From UBA1014 sp964344035 (GTDB lineage Bacteria > SAR324 > NAC60-12): 64,000 bases of DNA. Both the position numbers and the translations under genes were made by a program. Location of the stretch: contig CAYFLK010000004.1 in NCBI GenBank assembly GCA_964344035.1, positions 45,535-109,534 of the forward strand, written 5' to 3'. Of the stretch, positions 1 to 8,154 are shown piece after piece; the first letter of the stretch is position 1; each line of letters starts with the position of its first letter. The notes beneath the pieces were generated by a model. It had not been told where the DNA came from. It saw nothing but the letters and a program-made list of their open reading frames with translations, and did no database searches.

Positions 1-7
1 ACGATCC

Positions 8-787
8 ATGACTTCATCCTCAGATAAATCGCTTGCCTCCGTCCCGGGCTGGGAAGTAATAGAGCTGCAGGAGATCGATTCAACCAACGCGTTTGTGATG
101 CGCGTAAGGGAACACCTGCAGCATGACCGCCGGGTGATTTACGCGCATACGCAAACACACGGCAAGGGACGCATGGGACGGGAATATGTTTCGCTGCCAG
201 GCAGGCACCTCACCTTCTCGCTGGTGCTTCATCCTGAATTGCCCCGGAACCGGGTGCAGGTGATTGCACTGCTGGCAGGAATTGCCGTGGCGCGCACATT
301 GGAAACATGGATCGACGGTGTGCGCCTAAAGTGGCCAAATGATGTGCTTGTGCACGGGCGGAAAATCTGCGGCATCCTACTGGAATCAACCTCACTTCAA
401 GGCTTCCGGTTCCCGGTTCTGGTAATGGGGATCGGCATCAACACTGAAGGCAGCGCTGACGATTTCCCCGAACCACTCTCTAAAACAGTTACTACACTTG
501 AAGAACAGTTAGGGGGCGCGGCGGATCAGCCGGCAGTTTTCCGGGACCTGCTTCACAAACTCTCCGAAGTGCTCATGCAATTCCAAAAGGAGGGGTTGAA
601 GAGCATGTTGGATGAATGGCTGCGGCGCGCCAAGATCGTGGGACAACGGGTACGCTGTTTGAATGGGAAATCTATTGACGGAATTTTCAGAGGATTGACC
701 GCGGAGGGCTATCCAGAAATCATCACCGACAACGGAGAGATCCACATACATTTCTCCGGGGACATGCTTGAGCTTGGAGAGGAATGA
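8..787 (+). CDS. birA: Biotin--[acetyl-CoA-carboxylase] ligase, catalytic type without DNA-binding domain
   Basis: The enzyme activates biotin to biotinyl-AMP and transfers it to the lysine of biotin carboxyl carrier domains in the cytoplasm. The 259-residue protein shows the BirA/LplA core: an EIDSTN stretch near residue 22, the adenylate loop around THGKGRMGR (residues 50-58), KWPNDV near 108, GRKICGILLE near 117 and GIGINT near 141, then a small C-terminal SH3-like domain. There is no N-terminal helix-turn-helix, so it is a group I ligase and should not act as the biotin-operon repressor. Its stop overlaps the start of the pantothenate kinase gene by four bases (ATGA), so the two are probably translationally coupled. 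The pairing with coaX is common in bacteria. The ATG lies only 8 bases into the window, so its upstream signals are not visible. Confidence 0.93.
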   Translation: MTSSSDKSLASVPGWEVIELQEIDSTNAFVMRVREHLQHDRRVIYAHTQTHGKGRMGREYVSLPGRHLTFSLVLHPELPRNRVQVIALLAGIAVARTLETWIDGVRLKWPNDVLVHGRKICGILLESTSLQGFRFPVLVMGIGINTEGSADDFPEPLSKTVTTLEEQLGGAADQPAVFRDLLHKLSEVLMQFQKEGLKSMLDEWLRRAKIVGQRVRCLNGKSIDGIFRGLTAEGYPEIITDNGEIHIHFSGDMLELGEE

Positions 788-1572
788 TCCTGACAGTAGA
801 TATTGGAAACAGCAACATCGTATTTGGAGTCTTCCGGGATGAGGCCCTTCTTTTTCGCCGTCGTTTGCACACCAGCACCCATCAGAGCGTCGATGAATAT
901 GAAATGCTGACTCGGGGTATGCTTTTCGCATTCAACGGGAACCTGGATGATTTAAAAGGCGCGGTTCTCAGCTCGGTGGTTCCGGAATTGACCGGGGTGT
1001 TCAGCGAACTTCTTGAAAAACTGACCGGTCATGCACCGTTGACTGTCAGTCATGAACTGAACCTGGGAATCCGCATTGCAACTGAATTTCCCGCCAAGGT
1101 TGGGCAGGACCGCCTGGCAAACGCAGTGGCCGCATTTCACAAGTACCGATGCGCGCTGATAGTGATTGATTGCGGCACTGCCACGACACTGGACGTGATC
1201 ACCTCCGACGGTGAGTTTGAGGGCGGTCTGATCTGCCCGGGCATGTTGATTTCCGCGGAAGCCCTGTATGCCAAAGCGGCACAGTTATTCCAAGTGAAAC
1301 TGGATCCACCCGGTTCTTTGATTGGGAAAAACACCAGCGAAAGTATGCAGTCCGGGATTGTGCATGGATACACCTGCATGATTGAATCGCTGATTGTGCG
1401 CATAAAACAAGAGATGTCATCATCCTTACATCAGCAAAACCCGATAGTGGTGATAACCGGTGGACTGGCATCCAAAATAGCCCCCATGCTAACCGAAGTG
1501 ATCCATGAGGAGGATTTGACTTTAAAAGGGTTATCCCTTATCCATAAATTGAACAAAGCATATAATCCCTGA
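784..1572 (+). CDS. coaX: Type III pantothenate kinase
   Basis: CoaX phosphorylates pantothenate in the first step of coenzyme A synthesis. The 262-residue length is typical. The acetate/sugar kinase fold signatures are visible: the DIGNSN phosphate-binding loop at residues 5-10, GQDRLAN near 107 (substrate site), the second phosphate loop DCGTATTLDVI near 129, and GGLICPGM near 148. It is the CoA-synthesis partner of the biotin ligase gene immediately upstream, with which it shares an ATGA overlap. No type I or type II kinase gene is present in this window. The next gene starts about 150 bases downstream, so co-transcription with the SPOR gene is possible but not shown. Confidence 0.95.
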   Translation: MILTVDIGNSNIVFGVFRDEALLFRRRLHTSTHQSVDEYEMLTRGMLFAFNGNLDDLKGAVLSSVVPELTGVFSELLEKLTGHAPLTVSHELNLGIRIATEFPAKVGQDRLANAVAAFHKYRCALIVIDCGTATTLDVITSDGEFEGGLICPGMLISAEALYAKAAQLFQVKLDPPGSLIGKNTSESMQSGIVHGYTCMIESLIVRIKQEMSSSLHQQNPIVVITGGLASKIAPMLTEVIHEEDLTLKGLSLIHKLNKAYNP

Positions 1573-1718
1573 ACAGGATGCATCAAATGAATGAAACCCA
1601 CATGCAACAGGACAATTTTACCATGAGGGACAGATCGCGGTTCAGGAATCTCGCTTTTCATACGAACCGGGAAAGGGCGAAAGTCCCCGGGTAGCATCAG
1701 GTTGCAAAAAAGGACGTT

Positions 1719-2777
1719 ATGGCCGACGAGAACATGGAAGGACTGGAGGGTCTTGATGAATTCGGAGACGATTTCGGCGACCAGTTGGATGCCTTCATGG
1801 AAGGAGAAGAGGAAGAAGGAGATTCCGAACTCGACTCGTTCTTTGAGGACCTCTCCACCATTGACGACCTTGAAATGCAGGATGAGGGAGCAGGCATTAC
1901 AGAACCCGCGGAAGAACCCTCCTGGGAAGAAGTTCCGGAAGCTGCGCCCCCTGTAGCTGCTCCGGCCGCGGCTGATGAAGAAACTGACTCGGCAGAGAAA
2001 AAAACCGAAAAAAAGAAGAAGGAAAAACCAAAGAAGGTGAAATCAAGAATAGAGGGTTCTTCAATTTTGATCCCGGGCATCATCACCAGCGTCGCCGGAA
2101 TGCTGCTGGGGGTCATCACTGTTGCTGTCCTGTACTTCCTAAATCTGCCTGAAGGAGCGCCCTTACCGGTTGACATCGTTGTGGAGGAACCGATTCCGGA
2201 ACCAACCGTGACAGTGGTCCGGGAACCGGAACCTACCCCTAAACCGAAACCGGCGCCCAAACCGAAACCTAAACCCGCGAAGAAACCCAAGCAGACCCGT
2301 TACTATGTGCAAGTGGCGAATTGCGTATTTGCGGAATGTGTCAGCGACCACCGGAACCTGCTCAAACGCTACGGTTACAAATCCCGGGTGACAAAATCCA
2401 GCATGACCTCGTCTATGGCCGAGGTGATTTCAAACAAAATCCTGGCAGAGGAATCTTCGATAAAGTTGATGAACAAGATCAACCGGGAAATCAATTATTC
2501 TGGCAAGGCTTTTCGGAAAGCAGAGAATGGCGGATACCGCATTTCACTCGGAATGTATCCAGATCTTGAAACCGCGGGCAGAGTTCGAAACCACCTGAAT
2601 CAAAGCTATGGCAAACAGACATTTTTTGAAATAACCCGGTCCGACGACAAGATTACCTATCAGCGGGTGCATGCGGGAGGATACCGTTCCCGAAAGCAGG
2701 CAAAATCCCTGCTTAAACTGCTGGTCCGCAAAGACAAACGTTTCGAGGGCGCCTTCATTGTTCCCCTCAAACGCTGA
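1719..2777 (+). CDS. SPOR-domain single-pass membrane protein
   Basis: A 352-residue bitopic inner-membrane protein. Residues 1-90 are strongly acidic and low-complexity. A Lys/Glu-rich stretch (about 91-110) precedes one transmembrane segment at about 115-142, followed by a Pro/Lys-rich periplasmic linker (KP repeats, about 172-192). The C-terminal part, about 194-350, carries SPOR-like motifs (YYVQVA at 195, YRISLG near 272, and a third aromatic-plus-glycine motif near 315). SPOR domains bind denuded glycan strands of septal peptidoglycan, so a role in cell division or wall remodelling is inferred. The start at 1719 has AGGA a few bases upstream. The long acidic cytoplasmic tail is unusual for FtsN-type proteins and may bind a cytoplasmic partner. 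Confidence 0.8.
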   Translation: MADENMEGLEGLDEFGDDFGDQLDAFMEGEEEEGDSELDSFFEDLSTIDDLEMQDEGAGITEPAEEPSWEEVPEAAPPVAAPAAADEETDSAEKKTEKKKKEKPKKVKSRIEGSSILIPGIITSVAGMLLGVITVAVLYFLNLPEGAPLPVDIVVEEPIPEPTVTVVREPEPTPKPKPAPKPKPKPAKKPKQTRYYVQVANCVFAECVSDHRNLLKRYGYKSRVTKSSMTSSMAEVISNKILAEESSIKLMNKINREINYSGKAFRKAENGGYRISLGMYPDLETAGRVRNHLNQSYGKQTFFEITRSDDKITYQRVHAGGYRSRKQAKSLLKLLVRKDKRFEGAFIVPLKR

Positions 2778-2827
2778 TTGTTTTTGAATTGCGTTATCCG
2801 CTGGTGTAGGTATGCTTACAGAATTAT

Positions 2828-2943
2828 TTAACCCTACAACGTCAGTTGGCCAGGTTCACAATGAAATCATTAAATAATTCAGTTTTTTTGCATAAGCTGA
2901 TAAAAACTGCGGTCTAACCGTATAAGTGTCGTTGTAGGGTTAA
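2828..2943. repeat. Perfect 14-bp inverted repeat with 88-bp spacer
   Basis: The arm TTAACCCTACAACG at 2828-2841 is repeated exactly inverted at 2930-2943. The arms sit between the SPOR gene and a 35-residue membrane-protein gene whose ATG is at 2976. The spacer is AT-rich. It could be the ends of a small non-autonomous mobile element, a paired operator, or a folded leader. No flanking target duplication is obvious to me. Confidence 0.6.
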
Positions 2944-2975
2944 TTACCACAGGGCGCCCTCATCAAGGAGAAAGC

Positions 2976-3083
2976 ATGGGATTGAGTTGGACGATAGTTT
3001 TTTCAGTATTGGTACTTTCATTTGCAATCAGCCCCGGGCTGGTTTTTCTGATCCATTTGAGGAGACTGAAAAAGAGCAGTTAA
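2976..3083 (+). CDS. Small single-pass membrane protein, 35 residues
   Basis: This short ORF encodes a 35-residue protein starting MGLSWTIVFSVL. One hydrophobic segment spans about residues 5-25, followed by a basic tail (RRLKKSS), which predicts the C-terminus inside. It has a very good ribosome-binding site (AAGGAG at 2965-2970, six bases before the ATG) and is followed 20 bases after the stop by a 9-bp terminator-like hairpin, so it looks like an independent transcription unit. Single-pass proteins of this size often act as small subunits of transporters or respiratory complexes, but I do not recognise the family. A similar-sized membrane ORF lies at 11919-12026. Confidence 0.55.
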   Translation: MGLSWTIVFSVLVLSFAISPGLVFLIHLRRLKKSS

Positions 3084-3102
3084 GTTAATCCGCCAGTCCC
3101 CC

Positions 3103-3140
3103 TGGAATCCGCGGTCCCGAACGGATTCCACTTTCTTCCC
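3103..3140 (+). terminator. Terminator-like hairpin after the 35-residue ORF
   Basis: TGGAATCCG (3103-3111) pairs perfectly with CGGATTCCA (3122-3130), giving a 9-bp stem with a 10-base loop, followed by CTTTCTT. The U-tract is interrupted, so the terminator would be weak or Rho-assisted. Confidence 0.5.
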
Positions 3141-3239
3141 AGATTTCCAAAATCGACATTAAACCTCATCCCTTCCCGCGAGGGGTCCATTTCAGGTATG
3201 TACTTTGCGGACGTGATTCTCTCATGAGTTCAATTTGAA

Positions 3240-4385
3240 TTGGGAATTGTGATGTGCAGCATAAATATACGCGGTGTGAAAAGGCCATGGTTTTATAAAC
3301 TCTGGGTTTTGGTCTTCTTAATCTATCTTTCTGTGCCCTCACCTGGATTCCCAGTTGAACAGGTTCCAGGGCTGCTTTTTAGGGTTGCGAGAGTAAAGGC
3401 AGCCGCTCTCAACCTGCGCCAGGGCCAAGGAACAAAGTACACCGTGCTGGAGGTGCTGAAAAAGGGCAGCATGGTTTTTTATATGCCCCAATCTCGGAAA
3501 GACTGGGTCCGGGTGACCACCAGGTCAGGCTTACAAGGGTGGGCTTCCCTGAAGTTTCTACAGACGAAGCAATCCCGGCGATTGATTCCTGCATTATCCA
3601 GGTTTGAGTTGCCTGAACGAAAGACCGAGGCAAACATCCTGGAAGAAGGAACATATGCGGTTGTCAGGGCAGACGCGCTGAATGTCCGTTCGGGCCCGGG
3701 CACCGAATTCCCGGTAGTGAAAACAGTTCGGGGAGGAACGCATCTTTTCCCACTCACAAGGACGGACGATTACTGGGAGCGGATTCAGATTCCACAAGGT
3801 CCCGAAGGCTGGGTTGCGCGAAAATACCTGCGTTATTACAATCCGGCTCTAGTCCCTGATATAAACCAGCTTACTGTGCCCAATGGGTATACCTCTTCCT
3901 TGGAAGCAGGTGTTGTTCATTTTCTGGAAGACCTGTACCAAAGTGAACACCTGAACCGGGAAGACCGGCTTTCAATGGTAGTCCAGGATTTAACCACGGG
4001 GAAGCAGCATGTTTCAATCCGTCCCCGAAAGCGAGTTAAGTCAGCTAGTTTGATAAAGGTCCCGGTGTTTCAGGCTTTCCTGCTGCAAAGGTTCAATCAA
4101 AAAATCAGGCATTCAAACACTACCCAGAAACACCTTGAACAGATGATCCGCTTCAGCAGCAACGAAAGCACAAACCATATCCTGCGAGCGCTTGGAGGTC
4201 CCGCAAGGGTTTGGAATATTCTGGGAAGCACTGGTATGTACCATGAACTTATGCTTGTGGAATACATCCCCAAAGACGGGCGAACCTATCGAAACAAGAT
4301 CTCCGCCTCCGATTTGAACCAGATCTTTGCGCGTCTCTGGTTTGGAAGGGTACTTGGTCCCGAACATTCCTACAGATTAACCTGA
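3240..4385 (+). CDS. SH3-repeat / beta-lactamase-like serine hydrolase, N-terminal part (frame broken)
   Basis: The 381-residue frame has an N-terminal hydrophobic export signal (about residues 18-38), two bacterial SH3 domains (about 48-110 and 137-198, each with a LNLRQGQGT or LNVRSGPGT type motif), then the start of a class A beta-lactamase/transpeptidase-like domain. That domain has the serine motif SASLIK near residue 262 and a second-motif candidate, SSNESTN, near 304. The frame stops at 4385 inside this domain. The missing part, including a KTG triad, continues in another frame from about 4382 to 4798. SH3 domains suggest peptidoglycan binding in the periplasm. The stop could be a real mutation or an assembly error; the intact protein would be close to 515 residues. 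Confidence 0.7.
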   Translation: MGIVMCSINIRGVKRPWFYKLWVLVFLIYLSVPSPGFPVEQVPGLLFRVARVKAAALNLRQGQGTKYTVLEVLKKGSMVFYMPQSRKDWVRVTTRSGLQGWASLKFLQTKQSRRLIPALSRFELPERKTEANILEEGTYAVVRADALNVRSGPGTEFPVVKTVRGGTHLFPLTRTDDYWERIQIPQGPEGWVARKYLRYYNPALVPDINQLTVPNGYTSSLEAGVVHFLEDLYQSEHLNREDRLSMVVQDLTTGKQHVSIRPRKRVKSASLIKVPVFQAFLLQRFNQKIRHSNTTQKHLEQMIRFSSNESTNHILRALGGPARVWNILGSTGMYHELMLVEYIPKDGRTYRNKISASDLNQIFARLWFGRVLGPEHSYRLT

Positions 4386-4399
4386 ACGCGCCAAAACAG

Positions 4400-4798
4400 A
4401 TGATGCGTCTGCTCAGTCTGCCCGGACACAAATGGATGCCGGATCGGATAAAAGACGGAACATGTTTTGACAAAAACGCTGTTGTGCGGATATGGGATAA
4501 AACAGGGTTTGTCAAAGGGATCAATGGCAATGCGGGGATTGTTGAAATCGATACTCCACATGGCCGGCGCGCCTACACCATCGTACATATCATGGAGCGT
4601 GGGAATTACCGTTCCATTCCCGGTGATGCAAACCAATGGTCAAAACGAGTTGCCAAGGTGATGCGCAGATTATCAGAAATGAGCTATGCTTATTTTTCCA
4701 GCCTCTACAATAGTTACAACCGGTGCGGACAGCAGTTACTGTTTCATCATGCTTTGAGTGCGGGAAAAACTGAAAAAACTTTACCAGTCTCACTCTGA
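4400..4798 (+). pseudogene. C-terminal part of the serine hydrolase in a shifted frame
   Basis: This frame carries the third beta-lactamase motif, WDKTGFVKG, preceded by a helix (KQMMRLLSLP and MPDRIKD) that normally precedes that motif in the family, and by the expected Ala/Gly-rich strands afterwards. It is open leftward to about 4358, overlapping the end of the 3240-4385 frame, so a single-base insertion or deletion near 4358-4385 would join the two into one protein. It has no convincing ribosome-binding site of its own at 4400 and is best read as the second half of the same gene rather than an independent gene. Confidence 0.6.
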
Positions 4799-4848
4799 AT
4801 TATATACCCAGCAAAAATCCACGGGGAAAAAACAACCAGTGCAAATCG

Positions 4849-5574
4849 ATGGAACAAAATCCGCTCATGCAATCCCTGGAAAAGCTTGCCGCACTGGAAA
4901 GATATGTGTTTCTCCTCGATGAACAACGGTTTTGGAATCCCTTGATTCCCGCGCAATATAAGCATATCAGGCATACCGGTTTGCTGGACAGGGATAAAGT
5001 CCTGGAAGTGATTGAGATGCACCTTGTCAAGCACGAACTTGATCCCGGCAAAGGCATGTATTTCCCTGTTCCAATTGCAAGAAAGATAGAACAGAATGTT
5101 ATTTTCAACAGCATATTGGTCAAGCAGTTTCATTATCATTTTATTGAAATCGACGACCGGCAGCAGTGGTATTTTCATTCCAGACCTGTGACCGGAAAAG
5201 TGCTGAAATATTTCCAATCTCATATGTCGTTTGAACCGGAAACAAATCGATATTACGTGGAATATTGGAGTGAATCCAGATGGGACAAATGCTATCTCTC
5301 ATGCACACACACCCCGATGGAGGGGTTGGCGCTGGAGCGGATTGAGGATACTTTTATGGTTACGCTCAACAACGGAAAAAGCGACAGCATTCGACCAGAT
5401 TCTTTCCGCCTGGATGCTAAAGAACGCTGTTTCTGCTCAACCATGACGCACGGGGAGGTAATGCTGGCCGGCTCCCCGAGATACTGGCTTTTGAGTCATT
5501 TTGATTCTGACTGCACACAACTGCGCTTTGTCGACCGCGTGTTTCCCCTGCAGCAGCAACCGATGCCAGACTAA
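4849..5574 (+). CDS. Uncharacterised protein, possibly DUF1285-like
   Basis: A 241-residue protein without signal peptide or membrane segment. It is rich in aromatic residues and histidines. The central block around residues 100-165 (WYFHSRPVTGKVLKYFQ, then a YYVEYWSES strand) is faintly reminiscent of the DUF1285 fold, in which a short trp/gly-rich strand is followed by a helix; I could not confirm this. It starts 50 bases after the broken hydrolase and ends 56 bases before the RibD-like gene on the same strand. No function can be assigned. Confidence 0.55.
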   Translation: MEQNPLMQSLEKLAALERYVFLLDEQRFWNPLIPAQYKHIRHTGLLDRDKVLEVIEMHLVKHELDPGKGMYFPVPIARKIEQNVIFNSILVKQFHYHFIEIDDRQQWYFHSRPVTGKVLKYFQSHMSFEPETNRYYVEYWSESRWDKCYLSCTHTPMEGLALERIEDTFMVTLNNGKSDSIRPDSFRLDAKERCFCSTMTHGEVMLAGSPRYWLLSHFDSDCTQLRFVDRVFPLQQQPMPD

Positions 5575-5630
5575 AATACTCCTGCTGTACAAAGGAATAT
5601 TAATTTACATGTTATTACTTTCTCAACACC

Positions 5631-6299
5631 ATGAGTTCCTCGGGCAACAATATTAAGGTGAGACTGAAAGCGGCAATCACACTGGACGGCAAAATTGCTG
5701 CATCCGGAGGCGATTCTAAATGGATCACCGGCGCTCAGGCACGCGCTCATGTCCACCGGCTGCGTAATGAACATGACGCCATCCTCGTCGGCATCAATAC
5801 TGTGCTTGCGGATAATCCAAGACTGACTGTCCGGGATATTCCTGACGGCAATTCCCCAATCCGGGTGGTGCTGGATTCAATGGCCCGCCTCCCCGGGGAC
5901 TGTCATATATTGAACGACGATGGAGTTTCGGTGATCGTCATCACCGGATCTGATGCTCCCAATCGCGTGTGGACTGATCGGAAAAACCTGTTTGTGGTTG
6001 AAGCACCAACCAGGATTCCTGAGATACCTTGGGTCAAGGAACAACTGGGCAAACAGGGGATCCGCAGTCTTTTTGTTGAAGGAGGAAGCCTTGTGCATGC
6101 ATCCTTCATAAAAAGCGGATGTGTGGATCAGCTTTACCTTTTTATTGCCCCCAAAGTGATCGGAGGACAGCAAGCGCTCTCCTGGTGTGGAGAACTGGGC
6201 TGTGATTTAATAGCTGATGCCGTCCGCTGGCAGGTTCAGTCCGCCAGTGAAATCGGAGATGATATTCTGTTGATTGCCAGCCTAAAAAAACACGCATGA
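5631..6299 (+). CDS. RibD-type reductase domain protein (riboflavin biosynthesis)
   Basis: The 222-residue protein matches the C-terminal reductase half of RibD, which reduces 5-amino-6-(5-phosphoribosylamino)uracil with NADPH. Recognisable blocks are KAAITLDGKIA (residues 12-22), SKWITG near 28, HDAILVGINTVLADNPRLT (about 46-64), LFVEGGS near 148 and APKVIGG near 172. The N-terminal zinc deaminase half of bifunctional RibD (HAE and PCxxxxRTPPC motifs) is absent, so the deaminase must be encoded elsewhere if this is the riboflavin enzyme. The RibBA gene downstream on the same strand supports the assignment. Stand-alone RibD_C proteins can also be pterin-type reductases. Confidence 0.85.
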   Translation: MSSSGNNIKVRLKAAITLDGKIAASGGDSKWITGAQARAHVHRLRNEHDAILVGINTVLADNPRLTVRDIPDGNSPIRVVLDSMARLPGDCHILNDDGVSVIVITGSDAPNRVWTDRKNLFVVEAPTRIPEIPWVKEQLGKQGIRSLFVEGGSLVHASFIKSGCVDQLYLFIAPKVIGGQQALSWCGELGCDLIADAVRWQVQSASEIGDDILLIASLKKHA

Positions 6300-6533
6300 G
6301 GCTTGCTTTTCCAGCAATGTTCGTTCATCCTTTTTTATAAATGTTTTGCGGCTATTTATCTAATTGGGCTAAAGATGCGAGGTTGTCCTTTTGTTCGCAG
6401 ATATCTTCTGAAAAAAGTTTGGGGACCTGTCAGAGCGATAACAGACTTCCATGAGACAGCGGAACTCAGAAAACTTTGAAGCCGGTCCTTTACCCTTCTG
6501 CTGATTGAACAACAAGGTTATCGCCATTTGCAA

Positions 6534-6575
6534 CTGTACAAAGAACCGACAATACTGTACAAAGAACCGACAATG
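6534..6575 (+). repeat. 21-bp tandem duplication at the ribBA start
   Basis: Two back-to-back 21-base copies occupy 6534-6554 and 6555-6575. They differ at the last base: ATA ends the first copy and ATG, the probable ribBA start codon at 6573, ends the second. If translation began upstream at 6528, the repeat would encode a doubled LYKEPT motif. Confidence 0.75.
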
Positions 6576-7790
6576 TTGATGGAATCCGAAATTCGTTTTG
6601 ACTCGGTTGAAAATGGAATTTCCGCCATCGGAAGAGGGGAAATGGTGGTGGTGGTTGATGATGAAGACCGTGAAAACGAGGGCGATTTGATATGCGCCGC
6701 GGAGAAAGTGACTCCGGAACTCATCAACTTCATGGCCCTTCACGCACGCGGCCTGATCTGCATGCCCATTACCGCTGAACGTGCGAACCAGCTGCATCTG
6801 CCCTTGATGGTTTCAGAAAATGAATCACCCACCGGAACTAATTTCACTGTCAGCATCGAATCCGCAACCGGAGTAACCACCGGTATTTCTGCTGCCGACC
6901 GTGCACGGACCGTACTTGCCGCGATGGCGCCCGATGCACAACCCAACCACCTCCGCCGCCCAGGACACATTTTCCCCTTGCTTGCACACAGAGGAGGTGT
7001 GCTCAAGCGCGCAGGTCACACCGAAGCGGCTGTTGACTTGGCACGGCTTTCCGGACTGCAGCCCGGAGGTGTGGTGTGTGAAATCATGAATGAAGACGGC
7101 ACAATGGCGAGATACCCGGAATTGAGGAAATTCGCCGACGAACATGAACTGCTGTTGATTACAATTGCCGACCTTATCCAGTACCGAAAACGAAATGAAA
7201 CGCTGGTAAAGAAACAGGCTGAAGCAACTCTCCCCACAGAGTACGGCACTTTCCATGTGATAGGCTTTCAAAGCCTCCTGGATGACAGTGATTATGTTGC
7301 CCTCGTTAAAGGTGAGTGGGACCCAGACGAACCGGTGCTGGTTCGGGTTCATTCGGAATGCCTGACTGGAGATGTTTTCGGTTCCTTCCGCTGCGACTGC
7401 GGACCGCAGCTTCAGGCTGCCATGCAGATGGTGGAACACGAAGGCAAGGGCGTCATCCTCTACCTTCCCCAGGAGGGTCGAGGAATTGGGCTGCTTAACA
7501 AACTAAGGGCATACAAACTTCAGGAAGACGGTGTTGATACAGTTGAAGCAAATCATCGGCTTGGCTTTAAGGAAGACTTGCGGGATTATGGCATGGGTGC
7601 GCAGATGCTTTACATGCTGGGTGTCCGACAGATGCGGTTAATGACCAACAATCCAAGGAAAATTGTTGGCGTACAGGGGCATGGCCTGGAAGTGGTGGAA
7701 CGGGTGCCGCTGGAGATTAAAAAAAACCCTGGAAACGAACAGTACTTGAAAACCAAGAAAAAGAAATTGGGGCACCTCTTAAATGTATAA
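6573..7790 (+). CDS. ribBA: Bifunctional DHBP synthase / GTP cyclohydrolase II
   Basis: RibBA supplies both precursors of riboflavin. The N-terminal half makes 3,4-dihydroxy-2-butanone 4-phosphate from ribulose 5-phosphate: DDEDRENEGDL near residue 28, GTNFTVSIES near 93, PGHIFPL and the HRGGVLKRAGHTEA block near 130-150, and the CEIMNEDGTMAR end. The C-terminal half opens GTP: zinc ligands in SECLTGDVFGSFRCDCG, then QEGRGIGL, and the NNPRKI near the end. I prefer the ATG at 6573 (405 residues) over 6528, because the family starts just before this point and the extra 15 residues are encoded by a tandem duplication. I saw no FMN riboswitch in the 270 bases upstream. ribE and ribH are not in this window. 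Confidence 0.95.
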   Translation: MLMESEIRFDSVENGISAIGRGEMVVVVDDEDRENEGDLICAAEKVTPELINFMALHARGLICMPITAERANQLHLPLMVSENESPTGTNFTVSIESATGVTTGISAADRARTVLAAMAPDAQPNHLRRPGHIFPLLAHRGGVLKRAGHTEAAVDLARLSGLQPGGVVCEIMNEDGTMARYPELRKFADEHELLLITIADLIQYRKRNETLVKKQAEATLPTEYGTFHVIGFQSLLDDSDYVALVKGEWDPDEPVLVRVHSECLTGDVFGSFRCDCGPQLQAAMQMVEHEGKGVILYLPQEGRGIGLLNKLRAYKLQEDGVDTVEANHRLGFKEDLRDYGMGAQMLYMLGVRQMRLMTNNPRKIVGVQGHGLEVVERVPLEIKKNPGNEQYLKTKKKKLGHLLNV

Positions 7791-8154
7791 AAGTTGTCTA
7801 GAAGGAAGTGAAATGTATCTATTCCAACGGTTCCTCGGTTTGTTTATCTTTCATACAGCATCATTGCCGAAACCTCTGTAATTTCCCACAAAACAGAACC
7901 ACATACAGTCTGCTTGTCTGTACACTGGCATCTTCAAGTCAAACGGAAGGTGTGCGAATTGCAGGCACTTTGAAAGGCAATACACTGAAAAATAGGATCC
8001 TGTATAAATTGTGCCTCATTGACAATGTTCACTGGTTATCTATCAGTTAAAACGCTGCACTTTCCCAATGAGCAGGTTTTGCAGTCGATGAACCACATGA
8101 TGCTCTTTACTGATTGAATATCTCCCCGGGAAACACATACTGGGTTATAAAAAC
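7791..8154. other. Intergenic region without a supported gene
   Basis: This 364-base stretch separates ribBA from the APH-like gene. It contains one 80-codon frame (7808-8050) of Cys/Ser-rich composition with no family resemblance, which I do not accept as a gene. I saw no clear promoter, terminator or riboswitch. Confidence 0.5.

Noticed and set aside
6300..6530. FMN riboswitch upstream of ribBA
   Set aside because: Consensus RFN elements are not visible in this leader.
7808..8050. 80-codon plus-strand ORF downstream of ribBA
   Set aside because: Cys/Ser-rich composition, no family resemblance, no ribosome site.
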